A stretch of 64,000 nucleotides of DNA from Campylobacter magnus (GTDB lineage Bacteria; Campylobacterota; Campylobacteria; Campylobacterales; Campylobacteraceae): positions 48,716 to 112,715 of the forward strand of contig NZ_JAQSLK010000006.1 of assembly GCF_028649595.1 (NCBI RefSeq), given 5' to 3'. The translations under genes were made by a program, and so were the position numbers. The notes under the pieces were generated by a model that worked only from the letters and a program-made list of their open reading frames with translations, was not told the origin of the DNA and did not search any database. Below, one piece after another: positions 44,608 to 53,302 of this stretch (position 1 is the stretch's first letter; every line of letters begins with the position of its first letter).

Positions 44608-45635
44608 TGGCTAAACTAAGTGAAGATCAAAAAATGATGTATGATGATCTCTCACTACCTGAGAAGATCGCTATTTTGATTATTCAGCTTGGCGAGGATG
44701 GAGCGAGCTTGCTTTTTGCTCACATGGACTCTGATGTAGTTATGGAAATCTCTCGCCACATTGCTATGGCAAAAACTATAGATAAAGCAGTGGCTGCTGC
44801 TGTGCTAGAGGAGTTTTATGCTCTAACACAATCAAACCAATACATAAAATCAGGTGGTCTAGAATACGCAAGAGAAATTCTATACAAAACCTTTGGCCCA
44901 GATGAAGCGCAAAAAATCTTTGATAAACTCCAAAAATCAATGGAAACTACTCGTTCTTTTGGCTTTTTGCAAAATGTTCGTCCACAGCAGCTTGCAGATT
45001 TCATTGTAAAAGAGCACCCTCAAACAATCGCTCTAATCGTAGCTCACATGGACGCTACATCTGCTGCTGAGACGCTATTTTACTTCCCAGATGATATTAG
45101 AGGCGAGGTTGTTATCCGTATGGCAAATCTAAGCGATATTAGCCCAAGCGTTATCAAGCGTGTTTCAGCTGTGTTAGAGAGCAAACTACAAGCACTTACT
45201 AGCTATAAGGTTGAAATCGGTGGTCCAAGAGCAGTAGCAGAGGTGCTTAACCGCCTAGGACAAAACGCTAGTAAAAGCACGGTGGAATTCCTAGAAAACG
45301 CAGATCCGACGCTAGCAGAAAATATTAAAGAAATGATGTTTACCTTTGAAGATATCAACACACTTGGCAAAGAGGCTATTAGAGAGGTTCTAAAAGTAGT
45401 TGATAAAAAAGATCTAATGATAGGTCTAAAAGGTGGTAGTGAGGCTCTAAAAGAAAAGTTCTTAAGCAATATGAGCCAAAGGGCCGCAGAAGCGTTCTTA
45501 GAAGAGCTTGGCTACCTTGGGGCTGTAAGGGTAAAAGAAGTAGAAGAAGCCCAACGCAAAGTAGTAGAAGCTGTGCACAAACTAGCTGAAACTGGTGTTA
45601 TCCAACTTGGCGGAAATGATGAGATGATTGAATAA
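44607..45635 (+). CDS. fliG: Flagellar motor switch protein FliG
   Basis: C-ring subunit that contacts the stator and generates torque. Three FliG domains are visible: LSLPEKIAILIIQLGEDGASLLF (N-terminal), EHPQTIALIVAHMDATSAAETLFYFPDDIRGEVVIRMA (middle, with the EHPQ motif) and the charged C-terminal torque region MFTFEDINTLGKEAIREVLKVVDKKDL. It has 342 residues. Start and stop overlap fliF and fliH by TAATG, so the three are translationally coupled. Confidence 0.97.
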   Translation: MAKLSEDQKMMYDDLSLPEKIAILIIQLGEDGASLLFAHMDSDVVMEISRHIAMAKTIDKAVAAAVLEEFYALTQSNQYIKSGGLEYAREILYKTFGPDEAQKIFDKLQKSMETTRSFGFLQNVRPQQLADFIVKEHPQTIALIVAHMDATSAAETLFYFPDDIRGEVVIRMANLSDISPSVIKRVSAVLESKLQALTSYKVEIGGPRAVAEVLNRLGQNASKSTVEFLENADPTLAENIKEMMFTFEDINTLGKEAIREVLKVVDKKDLMIGLKGGSEALKEKFLSNMSQRAAEAFLEELGYLGAVRVKEVEEAQRKVVEAVHKLAETGVIQLGGNDEMIE

Positions 45636-46450
45636 TGAGCAATGTAATAGATCGTAGCAATCAAAAGCACAATATCGAGCCTTATCGCTTTAAGATTTTA
45701 CAACAACAAGGTGGTGTGGTAAGCTTTGAAGAAGATACAAGCCAGATTTTAGAGCCAGAAGCAGAGCCTATAAGCCCAGCTGAGGCTGAAAAGGTGCTTG
45801 AAGATGCGATAGAACAAACCCCGCTGCCACCAGCGCCAGAACCAGTCCAGCCAAATCCTAGTTTTATAGAAGAGCTTTTAAAACGCACAGAAGAGCTAAG
45901 CGACAATCTAGTAAAACTACAAATGAAAATAGAAAGTCAAGAAAGTGAGTTTAAAGAACGCCTTGCTAACGAGACGGCAAAAGCCCTTGAAGATGGTAAA
46001 GCCCAGGGTCATGCGCAGGCTGCGGCTGAGTTTGATGCTAGGCTAAAAGAAATAGAAGCAAGCTACACAGGTTCATTTAAAAAGCTAGAGAACGAGTGCG
46101 TTAAAATCACAGAATTCCTAGATAAAAGCGAACCGCAGCTTAGCCACACAGCAATAGACATAGCAAAGCAAGTAATAGAAACAGAACTCAGCCAAAACTC
46201 TAGCCAAGTAGCAACCAGTATAGCAAAAAGCCTAATTAGCGAGCTAAAAGACGCTAGCAAAATCGAGGTAAAAATAAACCCACAAGACTACGAAGCCATA
46301 AGCAAAAACCTAGCAAAAATCCCAAATCTAATCGTGAGCGAGGATGATGCTATCGCAAAAGGCGGTGTGCTAGTGCTAAGTAATATCGCAAATATGGACG
46401 GGACGATAGCTACTAGATTTGAGAAAATTAAGAAAATTTTAAGTGAATAA
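45635..46450 (+). CDS. fliH: Flagellar export ATPase regulator FliH
   Basis: Binds and regulates the FliI ATPase in flagellar type III export. The N-terminal part is acidic and proline-rich (about residues 30-80), a long charged coiled coil spans about 85-145, and the C-terminal domain (about 150-271) contains DIAKQVIETELSQN and KINPQDYEAI, typical of FliH. It has 271 residues. It starts at the fliG stop (TAATG). A repeat half-site (about 46113-46126) encodes TEFLDK. Confidence 0.92.
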   Translation: MSNVIDRSNQKHNIEPYRFKILQQQGGVVSFEEDTSQILEPEAEPISPAEAEKVLEDAIEQTPLPPAPEPVQPNPSFIEELLKRTEELSDNLVKLQMKIESQESEFKERLANETAKALEDGKAQGHAQAAAEFDARLKEIEASYTGSFKKLENECVKITEFLDKSEPQLSHTAIDIAKQVIETELSQNSSQVATSIAKSLISELKDASKIEVKINPQDYEAISKNLAKIPNLIVSEDDAIAKGGVLVLSNIANMDGTIATRFEKIKKILSE

Positions 46451-46455
46451 AGGCT

Positions 46456-46516
46456 GGGAATTCTAGAATTCCTAAGATTTTAAAATATAAATTTCTAGGA
46501 ATTCTAGAATTCCTAG
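46456..46516. repeat. Palindromic repeats between fliH and dxs
   Basis: Two full palindromes separated by about 30 AT-rich bases. The second abuts a possible TTG start of dxs at 46519. Confidence 0.88.
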
Positions 46517-46551
46517 CGTTGAAATTTTACAAAAGCAAGAATATTTTAAAA

Positions 46552-48426
46552 ATGGATGTAAAAAGTTTATCAAACGACGAGCTAATAGCACTAGCTGCTA
46601 ATATAAGAGAACAAATCTTACAAGCTGTTAGCAAAAACGGCGGACACCTAAGCTCAAATCTTGGCGTAGTAGAGCTTATTATTGCCATGCACGCAGTTTT
46701 TGATTCTAGCAAGGATCCTTTTATCTTTGATGTAAGTCATCAGTGCTATGCTCACAAGATACTTACCGGACGTAGTTTAGAGACCTTGCGCCAGTTTAAA
46801 GGCATAGGCGGATATACAAATCCGCATGAGAGCGAGTGCGATTATTTCGTAGCTGGACATAGCTCTACTTCTATTTCACTAGCTGTGGGAGCTGCTAAGG
46901 CAGTGGAGCTAAAAGGCGATGAGCGCATACCAGTCGTGCTAATAGGCGATGGTGCGATGAGCGCAGGCGAGGCATACGAGGCACTAAATGAACTAGGGGA
47001 CCGCAAATACCCCTGTGTCATCATCTTAAATGACAATGAAATGAGCATAGCAAAGCCTGTTGGCGCACTTAGCAAATACATAAGCCACGCTATGGCAGGG
47101 CCCTGGTATCAAAGCTTTAAAGCTCGTATAAATGAGCTGCTAAAATACGCCCCAGATAGCGCAGCATACATGGCAAAGCGACTTGAAGAGGGCATTAGGC
47201 TCATCACACCAGGCATGCTTTTTGAAGAGCTTGGCTTAGAGTATATTGGGCCAATTGATGGGCATAATATAAGCGAGATTATCTCCACGCTTCGCACCGC
47301 AAAAGCGATGAAAAAACCTGTCATCGTCCACGCACAAACCATAAAAGGCAAGGGATATGCTCCAGCTGAGGGGAAGTTTGAAAAGTGGCATGGCGTCTCG
47401 CCCTTTGAGTTAGAAAATCAAGAGAAAAAAGCTGAGCTTAGCTACGAAATAACAAGGAATTCTAGAATTCCTAGCGCAAATCAAAGCCTAAAAACTGCCA
47501 CGCAGATTTTTAGCTCTGCCTTGCTAAGCCTTGCTAAAAATAATGAAAAAATCATCGGCATCACAGCAGCCATGCCAAGTGGCACTGGGCTTGATGCTTT
47601 GCTTAAAGAATATCCGCAGAGATTTTGGGATGTAGCTATTGCCGAACAACACGCAGTTACGCAGGCTGGGGCTTTGGCAAAAGAGGGTTTTAGACCTTAT
47701 GTGGCGATTTATTCTACATTTTTACAGCGTGCTTATGACCAGATTATCCATGATGTGTGTATTTTGGACTTGCCGGTGGTTTTTTGTATAGATAGGGCTG
47801 GCATTGTTGGCGAGGATGGAGCTACGCATCAAGGTGCTTTTGATATTAGTTTTTTAAGTGCTTTGCCTAGTATTGAACTAGCTGCGCCTACTTGTGAGGC
47901 TGATTTTAAGGCACTTTTAAACTGGTCACAAAGCGCAGCCCATCCCCTAGCCCTGCGCTATCCTAGGGGCAGATTTATCTGCGATGAGCTAAAAAATGAG
48001 CTAGAAATAGATACTTGTGAGTTTAAGCCTTATAAAGCAAGTTTTGTTAAAACCGCACAAAGTGCTTTGCTCTTTATCGGCTATGGAAATGCTGTGGGCA
48101 AGGCCTGCGCTGTAGCAAATAAACTAGGCGGTGCAAATGTTGTTAATCTGGGCTTTGCTAAGCCACTTGATGAGGAGTTTTTACACAAGCTCTCGGCTTC
48201 ATTTAAGACTTGGTATATTTTTAGCGAAAGTGCCAAAAAAGGTGGCGTGGGCGAGATTTTAAGCTCGTTTATAAATGAAAATGATTTGGGTGTGAAAATC
48301 ATTAGCTTTGAGTATGAAGACGCCTTTATCACCCATGGTAAAAAAGAGCTAGTAGAAGCTAGTCTTGGGCTTGACGCAGCTAGCATAGCAGAAAAAATCA
48401 AAGCCTATAAAAGCGCAAAAAAATGA
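46552..48426 (+). CDS. dxs: 1-deoxy-D-xylulose-5-phosphate synthase
   Basis: First enzyme of the MEP isoprenoid pathway. It has NGGHLSSNLGVVEL, FDVSHQCYAHKILTGR, the ThDP-Mg motif IGDGAMSAGEAYEALNELGD...LNDNEMSI, VGEDGATHQGAFD and YPRGRF. Two starts are possible: ATG at 46552 (624 residues), listed here, or TTG at 46519 (635 residues, nearer the C. jejuni length but next to a repeat). Neither has a clear ribosome site. A full palindrome (47455-47472) is read in frame as RNSRIP in the linker between the ThDP domain and the transketolase domain. Confidence 0.93.
   Translation: MDVKSLSNDELIALAANIREQILQAVSKNGGHLSSNLGVVELIIAMHAVFDSSKDPFIFDVSHQCYAHKILTGRSLETLRQFKGIGGYTNPHESECDYFVAGHSSTSISLAVGAAKAVELKGDERIPVVLIGDGAMSAGEAYEALNELGDRKYPCVIILNDNEMSIAKPVGALSKYISHAMAGPWYQSFKARINELLKYAPDSAAYMAKRLEEGIRLITPGMLFEELGLEYIGPIDGHNISEIISTLRTAKAMKKPVIVHAQTIKGKGYAPAEGKFEKWHGVSPFELENQEKKAELSYEITRNSRIPSANQSLKTATQIFSSALLSLAKNNEKIIGITAAMPSGTGLDALLKEYPQRFWDVAIAEQHAVTQAGALAKEGFRPYVAIYSTFLQRAYDQIIHDVCILDLPVVFCIDRAGIVGEDGATHQGAFDISFLSALPSIELAAPTCEADFKALLNWSQSAAHPLALRYPRGRFICDELKNELEIDTCEFKPYKASFVKTAQSALLFIGYGNAVGKACAVANKLGGANVVNLGFAKPLDEEFLHKLSASFKTWYIFSESAKKGGVGEILSSFINENDLGVKIISFEYEDAFITHGKKELVEASLGLDAASIAEKIKAYKSAKK
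47455..47472 (+). repeat. Full palindrome inside dxs, translated as RNSRIP
   Basis: An intact 18-bp AGGAATTCTAGAATTCCT lies within dxs in the open NSRIP frame (residues 302-307 from the ATG start). It falls in the variable linker after WHGVSPFELENQ and before the SLKTATQIF domain start. Confidence 0.9.
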
Positions 48427-49148
48427 AGTTTTTCATAACAGGAAGCGATACTGATGTTGGCAAAAGCTTTGTTACAGCCTCGCTTTTAAGAGCTTTTTTA
48501 GAACAGGGAGCAAAGGCTGTGGCACTAAAGCCAGTTCAAACTGGCTACGCAGAAAATTCTAGAATTCCTAATGAAAATTCTAGAATTCCTGATGAAAATT
48601 CTAGAATTCCTAGCCAAAGCTTGGAGCCTGATTTTAAAGAATACATAAAAGCAGGTCAAAATGCTGATTTTAAAGCTACTTGCTACACTTTTGCTTATCC
48701 AGCATCGCCACATTTTAGCGCAGAGCTTGAGGGCAAAAAAATAAAAGCAAGAGAAATTCTAGATTTTATAGAACAAAACTTAGAGCAAATCACGCTCATT
48801 GAGGGTGCTGGGGGAATTCTAGTGCCACTAAATGAAAAAGAGAGCTTTTTGGATATTGCAAAAGAGTTAAATGCGCCTGTGATTTTGGTGTGTAAAAACT
48901 GTCTTGGAGCTATAAATCACGCACTTTTAAACCTAGAAATCTTGTGCCAAAACTCTATAAAGCTCGCAGCTCTTATTTTAAACTTTCACGATGAAAATGA
49001 CGCAATTTGCCTCTCAAATCAGCAATTCTTACAAAAGAAATTCTCCTGCCCTATCATTACTTTAAAAAACTACAAAAATAACGAAAACTACTCAAACTCA
49101 GCCAAAGATTTTAGAGCTTTTGTAAGCAAATTTTTAGATAAAAAATAA
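48423..49148 (+). CDS. bioD: Dethiobiotin synthetase with three translated repeat copies
   Basis: ATP-dependent ring closure that makes dethiobiotin. It has the P-loop GSDTDVGKSFVTA (residues 7-19), the catalytic-Lys segment LKPVQTGY (Lys36) and IEGAGGILVPL. Directly after this segment, residues 44-63 read ENSRIPNENSRIPDENSRIP: three in-frame copies of a 21-bp repeat unit. The loop after KPVQTG is near the active site and variable in length in the family, so the enzyme may still work. It has 241 residues and overlaps the dxs stop by ATGA. Confidence 0.9.
   Translation: MKFFITGSDTDVGKSFVTASLLRAFLEQGAKAVALKPVQTGYAENSRIPNENSRIPDENSRIPSQSLEPDFKEYIKAGQNADFKATCYTFAYPASPHFSAELEGKKIKAREILDFIEQNLEQITLIEGAGGILVPLNEKESFLDIAKELNAPVILVCKNCLGAINHALLNLEILCQNSIKLAALILNFHDENDAICLSNQQFLQKKFSCPIITLKNYKNNENYSNSAKDFRAFVSKFLDKK
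48552..48614 (+). repeat. Three 21-bp tandem repeat units inside bioD
   Basis: Units start at 48552, 48573 and 48594, each GAAAATTCTAGAATTCCT plus three variable bases (AAT, GAT, AGC). The unit length is a multiple of three, so the frame is kept and each unit adds seven residues. Spacing resembles the noncoding array at 58437. Confidence 0.93.
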
Positions 49149-49255
49149 ATTTAGTTACTTTTTTACACAAAAATATTATTTTAATATTATTTTAATAAGT
49201 TCTTAAAGATATTTTTTAGATAATTCGAGGATTTAATTTTAAAAAAAGGACTAAG

Positions 49256-51427
49256 ATGAGTTTGAATCAAAAACTCCTTTTGATTCTCGTCGCTGCAATA
49301 GGTGCATGGGCTTTTGGTGCCTTAGCACTTCATCAAGGCGAGAGCATTTCGGCTGTGTGGCTAGTAGTAGCTGCTGTTTGTATATACATAATAGGATATG
49401 GCTTTTATGGTCGCTTTATCGCCGCTAAGGTAATGTGCCTAGATGATAATCGCGCAACTCCTGCATATCGTCTAAACAATGGCAAGGACTTCCATCCAAC
49501 AAACAAATATGTGCTTTTTGGGCATCACTTTGCTGCTATTGCTGGTGCTGGACCACTAGTTGGGCCAATACTAGCAGCACAAATGGGATATTTGCCAGGT
49601 ATGCTATGGCTGCTTGTGGGCGTGGTGCTAAGTGGTGCTGTGCATGACTTTGTGGTAATGATCATCTCTGTTCGCCACGATGGCAAGAGCCTTGGCGAGA
49701 TGATAAAAATGGAGATGGGCAAATTCACAGGTGCCGTTGCGATGATAGGCATTTTCTTTATTATGCTTATTCTTATCGCAATTCTTGCAATGGTTGTTGT
49801 AAAAGCCCTTGCTGTTAGCCCTTGGGGTTTATTTACTATTGCTATGACTATTCCTATCGCGCTTGGTATGGGCATTTGGATGCGCTATATCCGCCCTGGC
49901 AAGATTTTAGAAGCTAGTATTGCTGGCTTTATCTTGCTACTTATTAGCATTTGGGGTGGCGAGTATGTGGTAAATGATCCATTTTGGGGCAATGTATTTA
50001 ACTTTAGTCAAACAAACCTAGCATTTGCCATTATGATCTATGGCTTTGTAGCTGCGGTATTGCCTGTGTGGCTACTACTTGCGCCAAGAGATTATCTAAG
50101 CACCTTCCTTAAACTAGGCGTTATCTTTGGCATGGCTGTAATCATCCTAGTCGTAGCTCCGGATATCAAAATGCCAGCTACTACAATCTTTGCAAGCACT
50201 GGTGATGGTCCGGTTTTTGCTGGTGATTTATTTCCTTTCCTTTTTGTTACTATTGCTTGTGGAGCGATTTCTGGTTTTCACGCATTAATTTCAAGTGGAA
50301 CTAGCCCAAAAATGGTTCAAAAAGAAGGTCAAACTCTTTTTGTAGGCTATGGCTCTATGCTAATGGAAAGCCTTGTTGGTGTAATGGCGCTAATCACAGC
50401 AGTTACACTAACTCCAGGTGAGTATTTCTCAATCAACATGGGTGGTCTTGGCACTGATATAAACCTAGCCGTGCCAAAAATTCAAGCCGTGCTTGATAGA
50501 ATAAATGCTAGTGGCTTTAACTTCACTATCACAGTAGAACAACTAGAAGCCCTTAGAAACGGCGTAGGCGAAGCAGATATGCTCTCACGCACAGGTGGAG
50601 CACCTACTTTTGCCCTTGGACTTGCTTTGCTATTTAAAGAAGTATTTGGTGGTCTTGCGATGATGCCTTATTGGTATCACTTTGCGATACTTTTTGAAGC
50701 ACTATTTATCCTAACAGCAGTTGATGCTGGAACTAGAACTTGTCGCTTTATGATCCAAGATATTTTAGGCAATGTTTACAAACCAGCCGGCAATGCAAAT
50801 AACCTACTTTGGGCGTTAATAGCAACTTTCATCGGCGTAGCTGGCTGGGGCTGGCTACTCTATGCTGGCGTAAATGACCCTATGGGTGGTATTTATACGC
50901 TATGGGCACTATTTGGCGCAAGCAACCAAATGCTAGCTGGTATGGCGCTAATGTTTGCTACTGTTTATATATTTAAAAAAGGCAAGGCAAAATACGCTTG
51001 GGTTACAATCCTGCCAGCTATCTGGGTGTGGGTAACTACAATGTATGCAGCACTACAAAAAATGCTACCTACAAACGGCGATCCAACAAGCGTACACGAT
51101 AAAGTAAGCCATGTAGCAACAGCGCAAAATAAAATCGCTGAGCTAAGCAAACTAGAAAGCGAGCTTGCAAACCTAAAAGCTAGCCCTGATGCGAGTGCTG
51201 AGGCTATAAGCAAGCTTGGGGCTGCTATTAGCAAAACAAACACTATCATCTCAAATAACATAATAGACGCTGTGCTTTGCGGTGTATTTATGGTAGTTGT
51301 TATGGTTGTTACTGTTCAGTGTATTAGAATCTGCGCTAGATACGCAAAAGACTTTAACGCTGCTAGCAAGGAATTCCCATTAAACGAGAGCGAAATCAAA
51401 GATGCCGCAATCTACATCAAAAACTAA
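49256..51427 (+). CDS. cstA: Peptide/pyruvate transporter CstA
   Basis: Inner-membrane carbon-starvation protein; in Campylobacter CstA is linked to peptide uptake. About 16 to 18 hydrophobic segments are visible, with ATPAYRLNNGKDFHPTNKYVLFGHHFAAIAGAGPLVGP (about residues 60-97) and GFHALISSGTSPKM, both diagnostic. A charged loop between the last two helices (about 605-670) is rich in Ala, Ser, Lys and Glu. It has 723 residues. The ribosome site AAAGGACTAAG and a TAGATAAT -10-like box lie upstream. It overlaps the small ybdD gene. Confidence 0.94.
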   Translation: MSLNQKLLLILVAAIGAWAFGALALHQGESISAVWLVVAAVCIYIIGYGFYGRFIAAKVMCLDDNRATPAYRLNNGKDFHPTNKYVLFGHHFAAIAGAGPLVGPILAAQMGYLPGMLWLLVGVVLSGAVHDFVVMIISVRHDGKSLGEMIKMEMGKFTGAVAMIGIFFIMLILIAILAMVVVKALAVSPWGLFTIAMTIPIALGMGIWMRYIRPGKILEASIAGFILLLISIWGGEYVVNDPFWGNVFNFSQTNLAFAIMIYGFVAAVLPVWLLLAPRDYLSTFLKLGVIFGMAVIILVVAPDIKMPATTIFASTGDGPVFAGDLFPFLFVTIACGAISGFHALISSGTSPKMVQKEGQTLFVGYGSMLMESLVGVMALITAVTLTPGEYFSINMGGLGTDINLAVPKIQAVLDRINASGFNFTITVEQLEALRNGVGEADMLSRTGGAPTFALGLALLFKEVFGGLAMMPYWYHFAILFEALFILTAVDAGTRTCRFMIQDILGNVYKPAGNANNLLWALIATFIGVAGWGWLLYAGVNDPMGGIYTLWALFGASNQMLAGMALMFATVYIFKKGKAKYAWVTILPAIWVWVTTMYAALQKMLPTNGDPTSVHDKVSHVATAQNKIAELSKLESELANLKASPDASAEAISKLGAAISKTNTIISNNIIDAVLCGVFMVVVMVVTVQCIRICARYAKDFNAASKEFPLNESEIKDAAIYIKN

Positions 51428-51647
51428 AAATAGTGAGTTCTTGCGAGATGCTCTACGCCGCACCATGTCGGCGTGGAGCAAACTAGAGCGAACATTTTCT
51501 CAAGTAGCAGGTGGGGCTGATTATCAGGCGTATTTACAGCATTTTTATGATAATCACAAAGACAAGCCAAACGCAAAGCCGCTAAGTCCAGAAGAGTTTT
51601 ATCAAATGATAAACGACGAAAGCGGCAAGCGACCTCGCTGTTGCTAG
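51402..51647 (+). CDS. YbdD/YjiX family small protein (DUF466)
   Basis: An 81-residue basic protein with WSKLERTFSQVAGGADYQAYLQHFYDNHKDKPNAKPLSPEEFYQ, the conserved core of the YbdD/YjiX family always found next to CstA or BtsT transporters. It probably supports the transporter, but the mechanism is unknown. It overlaps cstA by 26 bases and ends RPRCC. A hairpin follows. Confidence 0.88.
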   Translation: MPQSTSKTKNSEFLRDALRRTMSAWSKLERTFSQVAGGADYQAYLQHFYDNHKDKPNAKPLSPEEFYQMINDESGKRPRCC

Positions 51648-51648
51648 A

Positions 51649-51684
51649 GCGCACAGACTGCCGTGAGTAGTGACAATCTGCGCT
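51649..51684 (+). terminator. Possible terminator after cstA-ybdD
   Basis: AGCGCA (51649-51654) pairs with TGCGCT (51679-51684), extended by imperfect AGA/TCT pairs, followed by only TTTG. The stem is imperfect and the T-tract short, so this is tentative. Confidence 0.4.
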
Positions 51685-51707
51685 TTGTAGAGTTTATGGA
51701 ATTCTAG

Positions 51708-52199
51708 ATGCTTGGCTTAAAGATTTTTATAGGGAATTCTAGAATTCCCTATGTATTTTTGTGGCTTTGTGCTATTCCTGTCTTCGCTGATGGCTGGGTA
51801 AGGCTAGAAAAAGACGGCTTTACTTCAAGGCTAGAGAACTTCTCATATCGCTATTTCACCTCTGTTGGCGAGCTAAAAGATTCTTTGTGTAAAGTCTATA
51901 TAGATGGTATTTTAAACATCAGCGGAGTAAATAAAAAATCAAATATCAAGCTAGATATTTTTGGGCTTAATCTAAAAGTAGAAGGCAAGTTTGATGAAAA
52001 TAAAAATCTGCGCCTAAATCTCTCAAATGGCGTAACTATCGCTTCTCATCAAGATGTAAGCGACAATACCCAAATCATCATCAGCGATGGCACAAAAATG
52101 ATAATCCGCAAAGATGCAAAGCAAAATCTCTATATAAACTCAAACGCAGCTCCAATGTATGAGTTAGCAATAATCTGCGCATATCTAGCAAAGCAGTAG
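51708..52199 (+). CDS. Secreted protein of unknown function with repeat-derived signal segment
   Basis: A 163-residue frame beginning MLGLKIFIGNSRIPYVFLWLCAIPVFADGW, a Sec signal peptide whose n-region contains NSRIP from a full CCC-variant palindrome (51731-51750). The mature part is beta-rich and hydrophilic, with no recognised motif. The 3' end overlaps a decayed minus-strand gene at about 52170-52199, so the C-terminus (ending ICAYLAKQ) may have been created by a deletion junction. Codon use and base content look like the accessory patch around it. It may be a real gene or a fragment. Confidence 0.5.
   Translation: MLGLKIFIGNSRIPYVFLWLCAIPVFADGWVRLEKDGFTSRLENFSYRYFTSVGELKDSLCKVYIDGILNISGVNKKSNIKLDIFGLNLKVEGKFDENKNLRLNLSNGVTIASHQDVSDNTQIIISDGTKMIIRKDAKQNLYINSNAAPMYELAIICAYLAKQ
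51731..51750 (+). repeat. CCC-variant palindrome translated in a signal peptide
   Basis: AGGGAATTCTAGAATTCCCT, a 20-bp perfect palindrome, read as GNSRIP in the gene at 51708. A GGAATTCTAG half-site also lies just before the start codon. Confidence 0.88.
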
Positions 52200-52500
52200 G
52201 ATTTGTGCTAATATCGCTAATATCGTTTATTCCATCTGTGCCTCTATATACAATTGCGTATTTTATATTATTTGCATTATTGTTATCTATATTTTTTACT
52301 AGCATAGTAGCAAAACCGTTGTTATCTCTTTTTTGGTCGATAACTTCAAAACTAGAATTTGTAGCAGGGTTTTTTAAAGGCTGTTTAAAAAACATCTGCT
52401 CTTTTTCTTTACCTTTTTAAACTGTATCAACAGCCGTTTTATAGCTTTCATTTGATAAAAAAGCTAAGTTTTTTATATTTTCTAATGTTGGTTTATTTAT
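52081..52500 (-). pseudogene. Decayed lipase-like gene, start lost and 3' end missing
   Basis: Minus-strand reading from 52500 gives a continuous frame with one stop near residue 29 (after NESYKTAVDTV), then SSFEVIDQKRDNNGFATM and IKYAIVYRGTDGINDISD, resembling the strand-plus-RGTD region of class-3 lipase or Mbeg1-like hydrolases. An AAGGAG ribosome site (52507-52512) precedes ATA, not ATG, at 52500, as if the start had mutated. The catalytic half is absent: the frame runs into the 3' end of the plus-strand gene near 52199. Family assignment is tentative. Confidence 0.5.
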
Positions 52501-52513
52501 TGTTTTCTCCTTA

Positions 52514-53269
52514 TTATTTTATTTTTTTATTTTCTATAAATGACATTAAATAGTCACGACCTCTTTTGTTTCTTTCTATGGATCTATTACAACTTCCGCT
52601 TAGACTAATGCACCCAAGTGTGCTAGCATAGCTCCAAGGCTCCCAATAAAATCCTACATATTTTTTATCTCCCTTACAATCAAAATCATCACAAACATAA
52701 ATATTCATTTTAGAGTAAGTAAAATTAAGAAATCTTTTTGTTTTTTCTTCTTCAAAGTCTAAATTGCTCTCAATAAAAGCAGAAAATCTTTGGACAGGAT
52801 TTTCAATATACTCAAAATCATCATTAATTATTTCAAGCTTTACTGGCAAAAGATTTACTATTACTTTTTGTGGCACTTCAACCTGCCATAAGATCATAAA
52901 TGTGCCTAACAAGCCGATGCCAAAAAGTGATATCGCTCTGCGTTTTAAGTTATTTTTGGCTAGAGGGTTTGTGTGTATGATGTGATAGTGTTTTTCATAT
53001 GATTCTTGCCTCCGCCAAAAATAGTACAAGAATACAGGCAAAGATATAAATCCGCAAGCAAATAAAAATGGATAAATACTATATTCATCATCAAAAAATA
53101 AAAAGGCAATGCCACCACAAAGCATTGCTAAAATAAGCACGCTAATCAATACTTTGCTAAATTTTGTAAGTGGTAAAAACCAGCACCCACAAAACGCTAA
53201 TGCCCAAAAAAGCGGGAAAAACACCATAAAAATCATAAAAAATATAGCAAAAAGTATGACAAAAATCAT
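52514..53269 (-). CDS. Membrane protein of unknown function, 251 aa
   Basis: Four or so hydrophobic helices (about residues 1-25, 35-58, 63-85 and 112-130) followed by a soluble C-terminal region (about 135-251) with cysteine pairs CDDFDCKG and CISLSGSC. I do not recognise the family. It lies just upstream of the decayed lipase-like gene on the same strand and downstream of another unknown membrane protein. An immunity or accessory role for the lost lipase is possible but unsupported. AT-rich codon use. Confidence 0.6.
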   Translation of the reverse strand: MIFVILFAIFFMIFMVFFPLFWALAFCGCWFLPLTKFSKVLISVLILAMLCGGIAFLFFDDEYSIYPFLFACGFISLPVFLYYFWRRQESYEKHYHIIHTNPLAKNNLKRRAISLFGIGLLGTFMILWQVEVPQKVIVNLLPVKLEIINDDFEYIENPVQRFSAFIESNLDFEEEKTKRFLNFTYSKMNIYVCDDFDCKGDKKYVGFYWEPWSYASTLGCISLSGSCNRSIERNKRGRDYLMSFIENKKIK

Positions 53270-53302
53270 TTTTAATCCTTTAAAAAATTTTGTATTTTTT
53301 AA

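Noticed and set aside
49163..49201. Direct repeats AATATTATTTTAAT before cstA as an operator
   Set aside because: They are simple AT-rich sequence and do not match a known regulator site I can name.
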